DNA of 57,944 nt, taken from IMG/VR virus record IMGVR_UViG_3300032093_000154, positions 1-57,944 of that record, one strand, 5' to 3'. A program made the translations under genes and the position numbers. This document shows, piece by piece, positions 10,413-17,977 of this stretch (positions are counted from its first letter, which is position 1; each line of letters starts with the position of its first letter). The stretch is from a virus. Below the pieces are notes generated by a model. It made no database searches. It was not told the DNA's origin and saw nothing but the letters and a program-made list of their open reading frames with translations.

Positions 10413-10448
10413 GAAAGGGAGAAATCCCTTTCATAATTACGATTTTTT
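10413..10448 (+). terminator. Probable intrinsic terminator before ssb
   Basis: A perfect 8-bp stem (GAAAGGGA / TCCCTTTC, 10413-10420 and 10425-10432) closes on a GAAA tetraloop and is followed about ten bases later by a T-run at 10443-10448. The gap between stem and T-run is longer than ideal. It would end the transcript of the 218-aa gene and insulate the ssb promoter just downstream. Confidence 0.6.
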
Positions 10449-10450
10449 AT

Positions 10451-10479
10451 TTGACAATTTACTTTTATACAGTTATATT
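10451..10479 (+). promoter_or_regulatory. Sigma70-like promoter for ssb
   Basis: TTGACA at 10451-10456 and TATATT at 10474-10479 are separated by exactly 17 bases, close to the classical -35/-10 consensus. Predicted initiation near 10486 would give a leader of about 20 bases before the ATG at 10508. It lies directly downstream of a terminator, which supports a new transcription start. Bacteroidota primary sigma factors usually use a different consensus, so the factor that reads it is uncertain. Confidence 0.6.
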
Positions 10480-10507
10480 TTCTACGTAAACTTTTAATTT
10501 AATATAT

Positions 10508-11371
10508 ATGGCGACAAACAATGTTTTAGATTCAGTTTTGGCTCAGTATGAGAACTCAAAACAAGGTAGTTCATCTTCTACCTCAAAAATGTCTCAAGAT
10601 GAAAGAATGAAGAAGTATTTCGCGGCAATTCTTAAAGACAGCGAAAAGCAAGGTCAGAAACGAGTTCGTATTCTACCTACATTAGACGGATCTTCACCGT
10701 TCAAAGAAGTATGGTTCCACGAGATCCTTGTGGACGGAAAATGGCAAAAGTTTTATGATCCGGGAAAAAATGACAATGAACGTTCACCTCTTAATGAAGT
10801 TTATGAGGAACTTATGTCAACAGGAAAAGATTCCGACAAAGAACTTGCTAAACAATATAAAGCTCGTAAATTTTATATTGTAAAAGTAGTTGATCGTGAT
10901 AACGAGCAAGATGGTGTTAAATTTTGGCGTTTTAAACACAATTACAAACAAGAAGGAATTCTTGATAAGATTATTCCTATTTGGAAGGCAAAAGGTGATA
11001 TTACTGATTCTGATAAAGGACGTGATTTGATTTTGGAATTGACCAAAGCGAAAACACCTAAAGGTGCGGTTTATACTGTGATCCAAACAGTAATGTATGA
11101 TGATCCTGCACCAATCCACGAAGACAAGGAAACTGCAGATTCTTGGGTTAATGATGAATTAACTTGGGAAGATGTCTATTCAAAGAAACCTGTTGAGTAT
11201 CTTGAGGCAATTGCAAGAGGAGAAACTCCACGTTGGGATTCCGAAAAAGGAGGATACGTTTACTCAAACGACGAAGTTGGGGAAACATCAATTGGAGGTA
11301 CAAAATCAGAGTCAAAACCATCTGTTGATCCACAAGTAGATGAAGAGGTAGATGAAGAGTTACCATTCTAA
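10508..11371 (+). CDS. 32: Single-stranded DNA-binding protein, T4 gp32-like
   Basis: A 287-aa protein coating single-stranded DNA during replication and recombination. It has a Ser-rich, Lys/Arg-containing N-terminal arm (residues about 1-40, needed in gp32 for cooperativity), a central OB-type core with aromatic/basic strands (KRVRILP; FYIVKVVDRD; FWRFKHNY), and an acidic tail ending DEEVDEELPF. T4 gp32 is 301 aa and binds zinc through three Cys and one His; this protein contains no cysteine, so that zinc site is absent. The tail tip resembles the bacterial SSB tip DDDIPF. Seven of ten arginine codons are CGT, whereas neighbouring genes use AGA, suggesting high expression. It has its own promoter and is followed by a strong terminator, then uvsX, as expected for a T4-type recombination-replication cluster. 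Confidence 0.85.
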   Translation: MATNNVLDSVLAQYENSKQGSSSSTSKMSQDERMKKYFAAILKDSEKQGQKRVRILPTLDGSSPFKEVWFHEILVDGKWQKFYDPGKNDNERSPLNEVYEELMSTGKDSDKELAKQYKARKFYIVKVVDRDNEQDGVKFWRFKHNYKQEGILDKIIPIWKAKGDITDSDKGRDLILELTKAKTPKGAVYTVIQTVMYDDPAPIHEDKETADSWVNDELTWEDVYSKKPVEYLEAIARGETPRWDSEKGGYVYSNDEVGETSIGGTKSESKPSVDPQVDEEVDEELPF

Positions 11372-11392
11372 AAAAAAGATATCCTATATCGT

Positions 11393-11425
11393 AGGTAGTG
11401 ATTTACAATGTCACTACCTTTTTTT
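11393..11425 (+). terminator. Strong intrinsic terminator between ssb and uvsX
   Basis: A perfect 9-bp stem AGGTAGTGA / TCACTACCT (11393-11401 and 11411-11419) with a 9-base loop runs directly into a seven-base T-run. No convincing promoter is seen between it and the uvsX ATG at 11451, so it may act as a partial terminator that keeps SSB output above UvsX output. Confidence 0.85.
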
Positions 11426-11450
11426 ATCTTTTTAAAAAACAGATTTAACT

Positions 11451-12446
11451 ATGGCAATTAAGAAAAAAGAAATAACGTTAGAGTCAATAAAGGGTAAATA
11501 CTCAACAAAAACAAAATACAAACCTGAGTCATATTATAATTGTGGTGAAGCGTTTATGGATGCTTGTGGTTTACCTGGGCCTATTATGGGTGGTATAAAT
11601 ATGTTTTTGGGACACTCAAATTCATCTAAAACAACCGCAATGATTTTGGCGGCGGCAGATGCACAAAAAAAGGGTCATCTTCCTGTTTTTATCATTACTG
11701 AAAGAAAATGGTCTTGGAAACACGCAGTTGAATTAGGGTTAGAAGCGGAACAAACAGAAGAAGGTGATTGGGATGGAATGTTCATTTTTAATGATTCTTT
11801 TGATTATATTGAGCAAGTAACTGATTTTATCAATGATTTGATTGACGCTCAAGAAAAAGGGGATATACCTTATAATTTGTTATTTTTATGGGACTCTGTC
11901 GGATCTATCCCATGTAAAATGACATATGATGGTAAAGGTGGTAAACAACACAATGCCGCGGCTTTGGCGGATAAAATAGGTATGGGAATTCACTCAAGGA
12001 TTGCCAAATCAAAGAAGGAAGATTATCCATACTATAACACAATGGTTGTTGTTAATCAGCCTTGGGTTGATCTACCTGATAACCCATTTGGTCAGCCTGA
12101 AATCAAGGCAAAGGGTGGTGAGGCACTTTGGTTGGCGTGTTCATTTGTGTTCCTATTTGGAAATCAGAAAAAGGCGGGTATTAATCATATTACCGCAACT
12201 AAAAACGGTAGAACCGTGTCTTATGCGATTAGAACGAAAATATCGGTTCTTAAAAATCACGTAAATGGTATTTCATATAAAGACGGTAAAATAATTGCCG
12301 TACCTCAAGGATATATAAAAGATGATAAAGCAGCGTTGGATTCATATAAAAAGGATTATTCGGATTATTGGAATAAAATTCTTGGAGGAGATGGAGAAAT
12401 TAAGTTTAAAGATGAGTATGTATCCACCAATGAAGAAGAAGATTGA
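11451..12446 (+). CDS. uvsX: UvsX/RecA-family strand-exchange recombinase
   Basis: ATP-dependent recombinase that forms filaments on single-stranded DNA and catalyses strand exchange for recombination-dependent replication. The Walker A loop is GHSNSSKT (residues 54-61), with Ser where RecA has Gly; T4 UvsX has the same kind of variant loop (GPSKSFKS). Glu84 in FIITER fits the catalytic glutamate, and LLFLWDSV (143-150) is Walker B with Asp148. A DNA-binding loop 2 region follows (MVVVNQPW to KAKGGEALW, about residues 198-225), with the Gly-Gly characteristic of the family. At 331 aa it is shorter than T4 UvsX (about 391). The acidic C-terminus (STNEEED) resembles the regulatory tails of RecA proteins. 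It lies downstream of ssb and upstream of the RNase H gene. Confidence 0.9.
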   Translation: MAIKKKEITLESIKGKYSTKTKYKPESYYNCGEAFMDACGLPGPIMGGINMFLGHSNSSKTTAMILAAADAQKKGHLPVFIITERKWSWKHAVELGLEAEQTEEGDWDGMFIFNDSFDYIEQVTDFINDLIDAQEKGDIPYNLLFLWDSVGSIPCKMTYDGKGGKQHNAAALADKIGMGIHSRIAKSKKEDYPYYNTMVVVNQPWVDLPDNPFGQPEIKAKGGEALWLACSFVFLFGNQKKAGINHITATKNGRTVSYAIRTKISVLKNHVNGISYKDGKIIAVPQGYIKDDKAALDSYKKDYSDYWNKILGGDGEIKFKDEYVSTNEEED

Positions 12447-12472
12447 TTGTCAAACAATTTAAAAAAATTATA

Positions 12473-13480
12473 ATGACCAAAACACTTATTGTTGATGGTA
12501 ACAATTTGTTAAAAATAGGATTTCACGGTGTTAAAGATTTCTTTAATGGATCAGAACACGTTGGTGGAACTTGGCATTTTTTAAACACCTTACGTAAATT
12601 TTTAGAGGAAACAAACTTTAATAAAGTAGTTGTCTTTTGGGATGGAGATAAAAATTCATCCCAAAGAAAACTATTATACCCAAAGTATAAGGGAAATAGA
12701 AAGTCTTCATATACTGAAGAAAAAGAAAATTCATTTCTTAACCAAAAAAATAGAATAAAACAATATTTGGAAGAAATGTTTGTTAGACAACTTGAAGTTG
12801 AAAATGCTGAAGCGGATGATTTAATTGCTTATTATTGTCAAATATCATCAGATGAACACAAAACTATATTCTCAAGCGATAAGGATCTCACGCAATTAAT
12901 TTCAAGTAATGTATCCATATATTCACCACAACAAAAAAGATATTATAGGGTTGGGGATAACATTAAATTTAAGGATTGTAGTATACCACACTACAACGTA
13001 AAAACATTTAAAATACTTGCTGGTGATACATCCGATAATATTGATGGAATAAGTTTAATGGGAGAAAAAACATTAATAAAATTATTCCCTGAAATACTTG
13101 ATTCAGAGATTTCATTTACTGATATTTTAACAAAGGGTAAAACATTACTCCAAGAACAAACTAAAAGTGTTGTTTTAAACAATCTAATAGTTGGTAAAAC
13201 AAAAGATGGTATTTTTGGGAATAAGTTTTATGAAATAAATGAAAAGTTGGTTGATTTATCTAAACCAATGATAACAGAAGAAGGTAAAGAATTGGTTAAA
13301 CAATACTATTCCGAAAGTTTAGATCCTGATGGTAGAGGATATAGAAATCTGATTAGAATGATGATGGATGACGGATTTTTTAAGTACTTACCAAAAGGTG
13401 ATGACAATTGGGTTGAGTTTTTAAAACCATTTTTAAAATTAACAAGAAAAGAAAAAACAAATTACAGAAACAAAAAATGA
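12473..13480 (+). CDS. rnh: RNase H / 5'-3' exonuclease (T4 Rnh-like, FEN family)
   Basis: Structure-specific 5' nuclease that in T4 removes RNA primers from lagging-strand fragments. I chose the ATG at 12473 (335 aa, MTKTLIVDGNN) because it puts the first metal-binding Asp at residue 8; an upstream TTG at 12443 overlaps uvsX and adds only ten unlikely residues. The FEN-family acidic residues are all visible: D8 in VDGNN, D57/D59 in FWDGDK, E113/D115/D116 in AEADD, D136/D138 in SSDKD, and D185/D188 in GDTSDN. YKGNR (72-76) is the conserved basic segment after the second acidic site. Length fits T4 RNase H (305 aa). The stop overlaps the next gene's start (ATGA), implying coupled translation. 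Confidence 0.9.
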   Translation: MTKTLIVDGNNLLKIGFHGVKDFFNGSEHVGGTWHFLNTLRKFLEETNFNKVVVFWDGDKNSSQRKLLYPKYKGNRKSSYTEEKENSFLNQKNRIKQYLEEMFVRQLEVENAEADDLIAYYCQISSDEHKTIFSSDKDLTQLISSNVSIYSPQQKRYYRVGDNIKFKDCSIPHYNVKTFKILAGDTSDNIDGISLMGEKTLIKLFPEILDSEISFTDILTKGKTLLQEQTKSVVLNNLIVGKTKDGIFGNKFYEINEKLVDLSKPMITEEGKELVKQYYSESLDPDGRGYRNLIRMMMDDGFFKYLPKGDDNWVEFLKPFLKLTRKEKTNYRNKK

Positions 13481-13935
13481 AAAGTATGAGAGAACAAGAA
13501 TTTACAAAAGTTGAATTCCTTTTGAAATGTAACGAGAGTATTATCGTACAAAGATTTTTTAATGTTAGAGATTTTAATCCCGAATCTAAAAAATCTATGG
13601 AATTATATGATTATGTAAAACAGGTATGCGACAACATGAAAAAAGATCTCAAGATGAGAACGGTTGTTTATATGTTGGAAAATCAATACGAAATTCAGGA
13701 GAATCCTGAAATTTTAAATACGTCTTATACCGATGGAGATGAGAATTATCATATGATTATTAAGACATCAGATATGACAATTTGTCATAGAATATTTGAC
13801 GCTAAACTATACCCACCAAAGGTAAGATACACCGTAGACCTACGCCCGTACCTAAAAGGTATATTATCTGATCTAACTGACATTTTTTCAGGTAAAAATT
13901 TTAATTTTGAATACGCTGGATTTAATATAGCTTGA
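13477..13935 (+). CDS. Unknown protein between rnh and helicase genes, 152 aa
   Basis: I do not recognise this family. The protein has no cysteine-rich, membrane or nucleotide-binding motif. It begins with a charged strand (EFTKVEFLLKCNESIIVQRF), has a helical Lys-rich stretch (YVKQVCDNMKKDLKM, about residues 47-61), a Tyr/Asp-rich middle, and ends with a strand-helix segment (VRYTVDLRPYLKGILSDL). It overlaps rnh by four bases (ATGA), so the two are probably made together. In T4 the neighbourhood of rnh encodes the helicase loader gp59 and the late co-activator gp33; this gene sits just before the helicase, so a loader or accessory role is conceivable but unsupported by sequence. A second ATG at 13486 is a possible start. 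Confidence 0.75.
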   Translation: MKSMREQEFTKVEFLLKCNESIIVQRFFNVRDFNPESKKSMELYDYVKQVCDNMKKDLKMRTVVYMLENQYEIQENPEILNTSYTDGDENYHMIIKTSDMTICHRIFDAKLYPPKVRYTVDLRPYLKGILSDLTDIFSGKNFNFEYAGFNIA

Positions 13936-13937
13936 TA

Positions 13938-13945
13938 GTATTTAT
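13938..13945 (+). promoter_or_regulatory. GTATTTAT motif before helicase gene, with SD-like site downstream
   Basis: GTATTTAT stands 23 bases before the helicase ATG. Unlike most genes here, the leader also has a purine run AAGGGAG (13952-13958) about ten bases before the ATG that could pair with 16S rRNA. The motif is the same as that found before structural genes, so it is not exclusive to them. Confidence 0.4.
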
Positions 13946-13968
13946 CTTTACAAGGGAGAAAAAAAACT

Positions 13969-15348
13969 ATGGCGACAAAGAAAAATTTTGATTATTTAGG
14001 GAGTAATTTTCAGATTCAATTATTGAATCAAATTATTTTAGACAAAGAATTTGCACATTCTATTATTGATGTAATTTCACCAACTTATTTTGAAAATAAG
14101 TACTTTAAATTAATCATCCAAATGATTAAGGAATACTATAAAAAGTATAACCACACACCTTCATTTGACACACTAGAACAAATTACTAAATCCGAATTAC
14201 AACAAGAGGTTGCATCCAAAATTGTATTGGATATGATCGGTAAAATTAAGGACGCACCTATAGATGGAGGGGATTTTGTACAAGAAAAGGCTCTTAAATT
14301 TTGTAAGCAACAAGAGGTTGTTAAAGTAATGACCAAAGCTCAAAAAATTGTTGATGGTGGAGAATTTGAAAGTTATGATACCATTGAGGAAATGTTTAGA
14401 GAAGCTCTTCAGGTTGGTGAAAAAGACATTAGTAATTTAAATGTGTTTAGTAATTTGGATCAGGTGTTGGATGATGATTACAGACACCCAATCCCAATGG
14501 GAATTCCTGGTATTGACAGACTACTAAAAGGTGGTTTGGCTAAGGGTGAGATTGGTGTTATATTGGCACCAACTGGGGTTGGAAAATCAACATTCTTAAC
14601 CAAGATCTCAAATCACGCATTTAACTTAGGTAATAACGTACTTCAGATCTTTTTTGAGGATAACCCAAAGATAATTCAGCGTAAACACATTACTCTTTGG
14701 ACTAAGATTCATCCTGACGAATTGTCAGACAAAAAAGAAGAAGTTCTCAACAAATTGGATGAGATTCAAAAAGAAATGCCTAATCAACTAATCTTAAAAA
14801 AATTACCATCTGACACAAAAACAATGTTGCAGATCAAAAACGAAATCAGAAAAATGATTGCAGATGGTAATAAAATAGATATGGTTGTTTTAGATTATAT
14901 TGATTGTGTTGTTCCTGACAAAAATTTAGGTGATGAATGGAAGAGCGAAGGATCTGTAATGAGAGGTTTTGAAGCAATGTGTCATGAATTGAACATTGTT
15001 GGATGGACTGCAACTCAAGGAAATAGATCTTCAATCTCATCGGAAGTTGTTACAACAGATCAAATGGGAGGATCAATTAAAAAAGCTCAAGTTGGACACG
15101 TAATTATTTCTGTTGCAAAAACATTACAACAGAAAGAACTAAAATTAGCCACAATTGCAATTACCAAGTCTCGTATCGGAGATGATGGTGTGGTGTTTGA
15201 AAATTGTAAGTTTGACAACTCAATGCTTGAGATTGATACCGAAAGTTCAATGACATTTTTAGGTATTGAAGAACAAAAAGAAGAAAGACAACGTCAACGA
15301 GTTAAAGAGTTGATGGAAAAAAGAAAACAAAAAGAATCAAAAAATTAA
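13969..15348 (+). CDS. dnaB: Replicative DNA helicase, DnaB/gp41 family
   Basis: Hexameric 5'-3' helicase that unwinds the replication fork and works with the primase encoded at 55259. The N-terminal 150 residues form a helical DnaB-N-like domain; the C-terminal RecA-like motor begins at about residue 175. Walker A is APTGVGKST (200-208), Walker B is MVVLDY with Asp309, followed by the family's WTATQGNR motif and the DQMGGSIKKAQVGHVIISV region that forms the arginine-finger side of the interface. The C-terminus is a charged Lys/Glu/Gln/Arg helix. Its 459 aa match T4 gp41 (475) and bacterial DnaB (about 470). No intein is present. The call is secure for helicase family; gp41 versus host-type DnaB ancestry would need a tree. 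Confidence 0.92.
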   Translation: MATKKNFDYLGSNFQIQLLNQIILDKEFAHSIIDVISPTYFENKYFKLIIQMIKEYYKKYNHTPSFDTLEQITKSELQQEVASKIVLDMIGKIKDAPIDGGDFVQEKALKFCKQQEVVKVMTKAQKIVDGGEFESYDTIEEMFREALQVGEKDISNLNVFSNLDQVLDDDYRHPIPMGIPGIDRLLKGGLAKGEIGVILAPTGVGKSTFLTKISNHAFNLGNNVLQIFFEDNPKIIQRKHITLWTKIHPDELSDKKEEVLNKLDEIQKEMPNQLILKKLPSDTKTMLQIKNEIRKMIADGNKIDMVVLDYIDCVVPDKNLGDEWKSEGSVMRGFEAMCHELNIVGWTATQGNRSSISSEVVTTDQMGGSIKKAQVGHVIISVAKTLQQKELKLATIAITKSRIGDDGVVFENCKFDNSMLEIDTESSMTFLGIEEQKEERQRQRVKELMEKRKQKESKN

Positions 15349-15370
15349 TAAACAAATTAAATTAAAAAAA

Positions 15371-17230
15371 ATGGACATTTCACAGAAAATATTGAGTGAT
15401 ATTACCGTGTATATGAAATATGCGAAATATGATCCCGAAAAACAAAGAAGAGAAACTTGGGAAGAACTGGTGACAAGAAATAAAGAAATGCACCAAAAAA
15501 AATACCCTCAAATTAAAGATGAGATTGAAGAGGTATATAAGATGGTGTACGATAAAAAGATTTTACCATCTATGAGATCACTTCAGTTTGGAGGTAAACC
15601 AATTGAAATTTCACCAAATAGAATCTACAATTGTGCATATCTACCTATTGATCATGTGGATGCGTTTTCAGAAACAATGTTCCTTCTTTTAGGTGGAACT
15701 GGAGTTGGGTTCTCAGTACAAAAACATCACGTAGACAAACTACCTGAAATTTTAAAACCAAATCCAAATAGAACAAGAAGATATCTGATCGGTGATAGTA
15801 TTGAAGGGTGGGCAGATGCAATTAAAGTATTACTTGAGTCATATTTTGGACACAAGTCATCAACACCTATTTTTGATTTTTCTGATATTCGTCATAAAGG
15901 AGCTCTTTTAGTAACATCAGGAGGAAAAGCACCAGGACCTCAACCACTTAAAGATTGTATTCATAACATTAAAAAAGTTTTGGACGCAAAGAATGATAAT
16001 GAGAAACTTTCCCCTATTGAAGTACATGATATTGTATGTCATATTGCGGATGCGGTTCTTGCGGGAGGTATTCGTAGAGCGGCACTTATTTCACTATTCT
16101 CCGCAGATGATGATGAAATGATTTCATGTAAGTCTGGGGCGTGGTGGGAACAAAACCCACAAAGAGGTAGAGCAAACAATTCTGCGGTTCTTTTGAGACA
16201 TAAAATTACTCAAGAATATTTTATGGATCTATGGAAGAGAATTGAATTGTCAGGAGCGGGTGAACCGGGTATTTACCTATCTAACGATAAGGATTGGGGT
16301 ACAAACCCATGTTGTGAGATTGCACTTCGTCCATATCAGTTCTGTAATCTTTGTGAGGTAAATGCTTCTGATATTGAATCACAAGAGGATTTTGATAAGA
16401 GAGTTAGAGGAGCGGCTTTTATTGGTACTCTACAGGCGGGTTATACCGATTTCCATTATCTTCGTGATGTATGGAAAAGAACAACGGAAAAGGATGCCCT
16501 TATTGGTGTTGGAATGACGGGTATTGGATCTGGTGTTGTTTTGGGTTATGATATGAAAGCAGCAGCAAAGGCGGTTAAAGAGGAGAATGAGAGAGTTGCT
16601 TCTTTGATTGGTATTAATAAAGCCGCAAGAACAACAACAGTAAAACCTTCAGGAACATCATCACTTGTCCTTGGAACCTCATCGGGTATTCATGCTTGGC
16701 ATAATGATTATTATCTAAGAAGAATTAGAGTAGGTAAGAATGAGGCGATCTATACTTACCTATCAATTTATCATCCTGAACTTATTGAAGATGAGTTCTT
16801 CCGACCTCATGATACTGCGGTTATTACAATCCCTCAAAAATCACCTGAAGGATCAATATTGAGACACGAATCTGTATTCCAAATGTTGGAAAGAGTGAAG
16901 AAAGTTTCACAAGAATGGGTTAGATCTGGACATAGAACTGGTCAAAATACTCACAACGTATCTGCAACAGTTTCTATTAAGGAAGATGAGTGGGATCTTG
17001 TTGGTGATTGGATGTGGAATAACAGAGATCATTATAATGGTCTTTCGGTATTACCCTATAATGGTGGGACATATACCCAAGCACCGTTTGAGGATTGTGA
17101 TAAAGAAACCTTTGAAAAATTACTTAATACATTAAATGATGTAGATTTAACAAAGGTTGTTGAATTACAAGATAATACAGATCTTCGTGGTGAGGCGGCT
17201 TGTGCCGGTGGAGCTTGTGAAATAGTATAA
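15371..17230 (+). CDS. nrdJ: Adenosylcobalamin-dependent (class II) ribonucleoside-triphosphate reductase
   Basis: Makes deoxyribonucleotides from ribonucleotides using coenzyme B12 to create the active-site radical, so it needs no oxygen and no separate small subunit. Residues match the monomeric Lactobacillus leichmannii enzyme: NPCCE at 312-316 gives Asn312, the thiyl Cys314 and Glu316; Cys325, eleven residues on, and Cys88 (IYNCAYLP) make the reducible pair; the C-terminal CAGGAC (Cys611, Cys616) is the shuttle pair with correct spacing. GGTGVGFSVQ (108-117) and KPSGTSSLVLGTSSG are conserved nucleotide-loop motifs. At 619 aa it is shorter than the 739-aa bacterial model, so regulatory segments may be trimmed. 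It follows the helicase gene by 22 bases, and no class I genes are seen in the window. Confidence 0.92.
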   Translation: MDISQKILSDITVYMKYAKYDPEKQRRETWEELVTRNKEMHQKKYPQIKDEIEEVYKMVYDKKILPSMRSLQFGGKPIEISPNRIYNCAYLPIDHVDAFSETMFLLLGGTGVGFSVQKHHVDKLPEILKPNPNRTRRYLIGDSIEGWADAIKVLLESYFGHKSSTPIFDFSDIRHKGALLVTSGGKAPGPQPLKDCIHNIKKVLDAKNDNEKLSPIEVHDIVCHIADAVLAGGIRRAALISLFSADDDEMISCKSGAWWEQNPQRGRANNSAVLLRHKITQEYFMDLWKRIELSGAGEPGIYLSNDKDWGTNPCCEIALRPYQFCNLCEVNASDIESQEDFDKRVRGAAFIGTLQAGYTDFHYLRDVWKRTTEKDALIGVGMTGIGSGVVLGYDMKAAAKAVKEENERVASLIGINKAARTTTVKPSGTSSLVLGTSSGIHAWHNDYYLRRIRVGKNEAIYTYLSIYHPELIEDEFFRPHDTAVITIPQKSPEGSILRHESVFQMLERVKKVSQEWVRSGHRTGQNTHNVSATVSIKEDEWDLVGDWMWNNRDHYNGLSVLPYNGGTYTQAPFEDCDKETFEKLLNTLNDVDLTKVVELQDNTDLRGEAACAGGACEIV

Positions 17231-17233
17231 GTT

Positions 17234-17461
17234 ATGACAGTTCACTCATCTAAAGATTGGATACAAGAATTATTTGTGAAGGAGTTTGTAACACCCAAAC
17301 TCCTTCCAAGTGATTTTTACTACGATAAAGAAGGAAGAATGGTTATGACCGAATCTTATCACATAAGAAGAGGTAAATGTTGCGGTAGTGGATGTTTAAA
17401 TTGTCCATATGAACCTAGACATCAGAGAGGTACTACAAACTTACAGAAATCACAACAATGA
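17234..17461 (+). CDS. DUF5522-type small cysteine-rich protein
   Basis: A 75-aa protein with the core LPSDFYYDKEGRMVMTES then YHIRRGKCCGSGCLNCPY. The CCGSGC-x2-CPY signature (Cys49, 50, 54, 57) and the preceding Asp-Phe-Tyr, Tyr-His-Ile segment are those of DUF5522, a small family common in Bacteroidota chromosomes. Four closely spaced cysteines suggest metal binding, but no biochemical function is known to me. It starts three bases after the reductase stop, so it is almost certainly co-expressed with it; a redox or metal-related helper role is only a guess from that pairing. The last codons lie within the upstream arm of a terminator hairpin. Confidence 0.8.
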   Translation: MTVHSSKDWIQELFVKEFVTPKLLPSDFYYDKEGRMVMTESYHIRRGKCCGSGCLNCPYEPRHQRGTTNLQKSQQ

Positions 17462-17475
17462 GTTGTGATTTTTTT
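17447..17475 (+). terminator. Intrinsic terminator ending the replication/reductase unit
   Basis: A perfect 10-bp stem AAATCACAAC / GTTGTGATTT (17447-17456 and 17462-17471) with a five-base loop is followed by more T residues to 17475. The stop codon of the DUF5522-type gene lies at the loop, so coding sequence and terminator overlap. Confidence 0.85.
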
Positions 17476-17501
17476 ATTTAATTAAAAATATTCTAACAGT
17501 A

Positions 17502-17508
17502 TATTTAT
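17502..17508 (+). promoter_or_regulatory. TATTTAT late-promoter-like motif before gp25
   Basis: TATTTAT, inside GTATATTTATG, ends only five bases before the gp25 ATG and lies just after a strong terminator, so a transcription start is needed here. If used like a T4 late promoter, the mRNA would be leaderless or nearly so. Confidence 0.5.
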
Positions 17509-17513
17509 GTTAT

Positions 17514-17972
17514 ATGGCAAATGGTATTACATATGGTATTAGTTTTCCTTTTTTAGATTCTTACGTTGGTAAATATTTGGATTGTTCTGACACACCTGAT
17601 GAGGAAATAAGAAATAATTTGGTTCATCTACTTTTAAGTAAAAAAGGTACTAGATATTTTTTACCTGATTTTGGTAGTAGATTGTATGAATACATTTTTG
17701 AACCATTAGATGGGCCTACGTTCAGTGAAATTGAATCAGAAATAAGACAATCGGTTGAAACCTATTTACCTGGAATAACAATAACTAATATAAAAATAAC
17801 CGACGCTTCCGATGGGGAGGAAAACAAAGGGACTTATGTGAATGGTGAAGGTAATAGAGAGTATACCGTACCAAACATATCTCAATTGGAACATACCGCA
17901 AAAATAAGAATAGATTATAAAAACACAAATTCAGCATTTGAATCAAGTGATTTTGTGATCATTAATATATAA
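17514..17972 (+). CDS. 25: Baseplate wedge protein gp25
   Basis: Member of the GPW/gp25 family, a conserved wedge component of contractile tails and related injection systems. The core is visible at residues about 38-90: the LLLSKKGTRYFLPDFGSRL segment, the family's YIFEPLDGP turn, then a helix with EIRQSVETYLPGI and a strand ITNIKIT. T4 gp25 is 132 aa; this one is 152 aa with a small insertion rich in Gly/Glu/Asn at about 103-120. It opens a new transcription unit after the terminator at 17475 and is followed five bases later by the gp6-like gene, the order seen in T4. Confidence 0.9.
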   Translation: MANGITYGISFPFLDSYVGKYLDCSDTPDEEIRNNLVHLLLSKKGTRYFLPDFGSRLYEYIFEPLDGPTFSEIESEIRQSVETYLPGITITNIKITDASDGEENKGTYVNGEGNREYTVPNISQLEHTAKIRIDYKNTNSAFESSDFVIINI

Positions 17973-17977
17973 TTGTT

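Noticed and set aside
12443-12472. TTG start giving ten extra residues on the RNase H protein
   Set aside because: The extension overlaps uvsX and precedes the family's canonical N-terminus; the ATG at 12473 gives the correct metal-site spacing.
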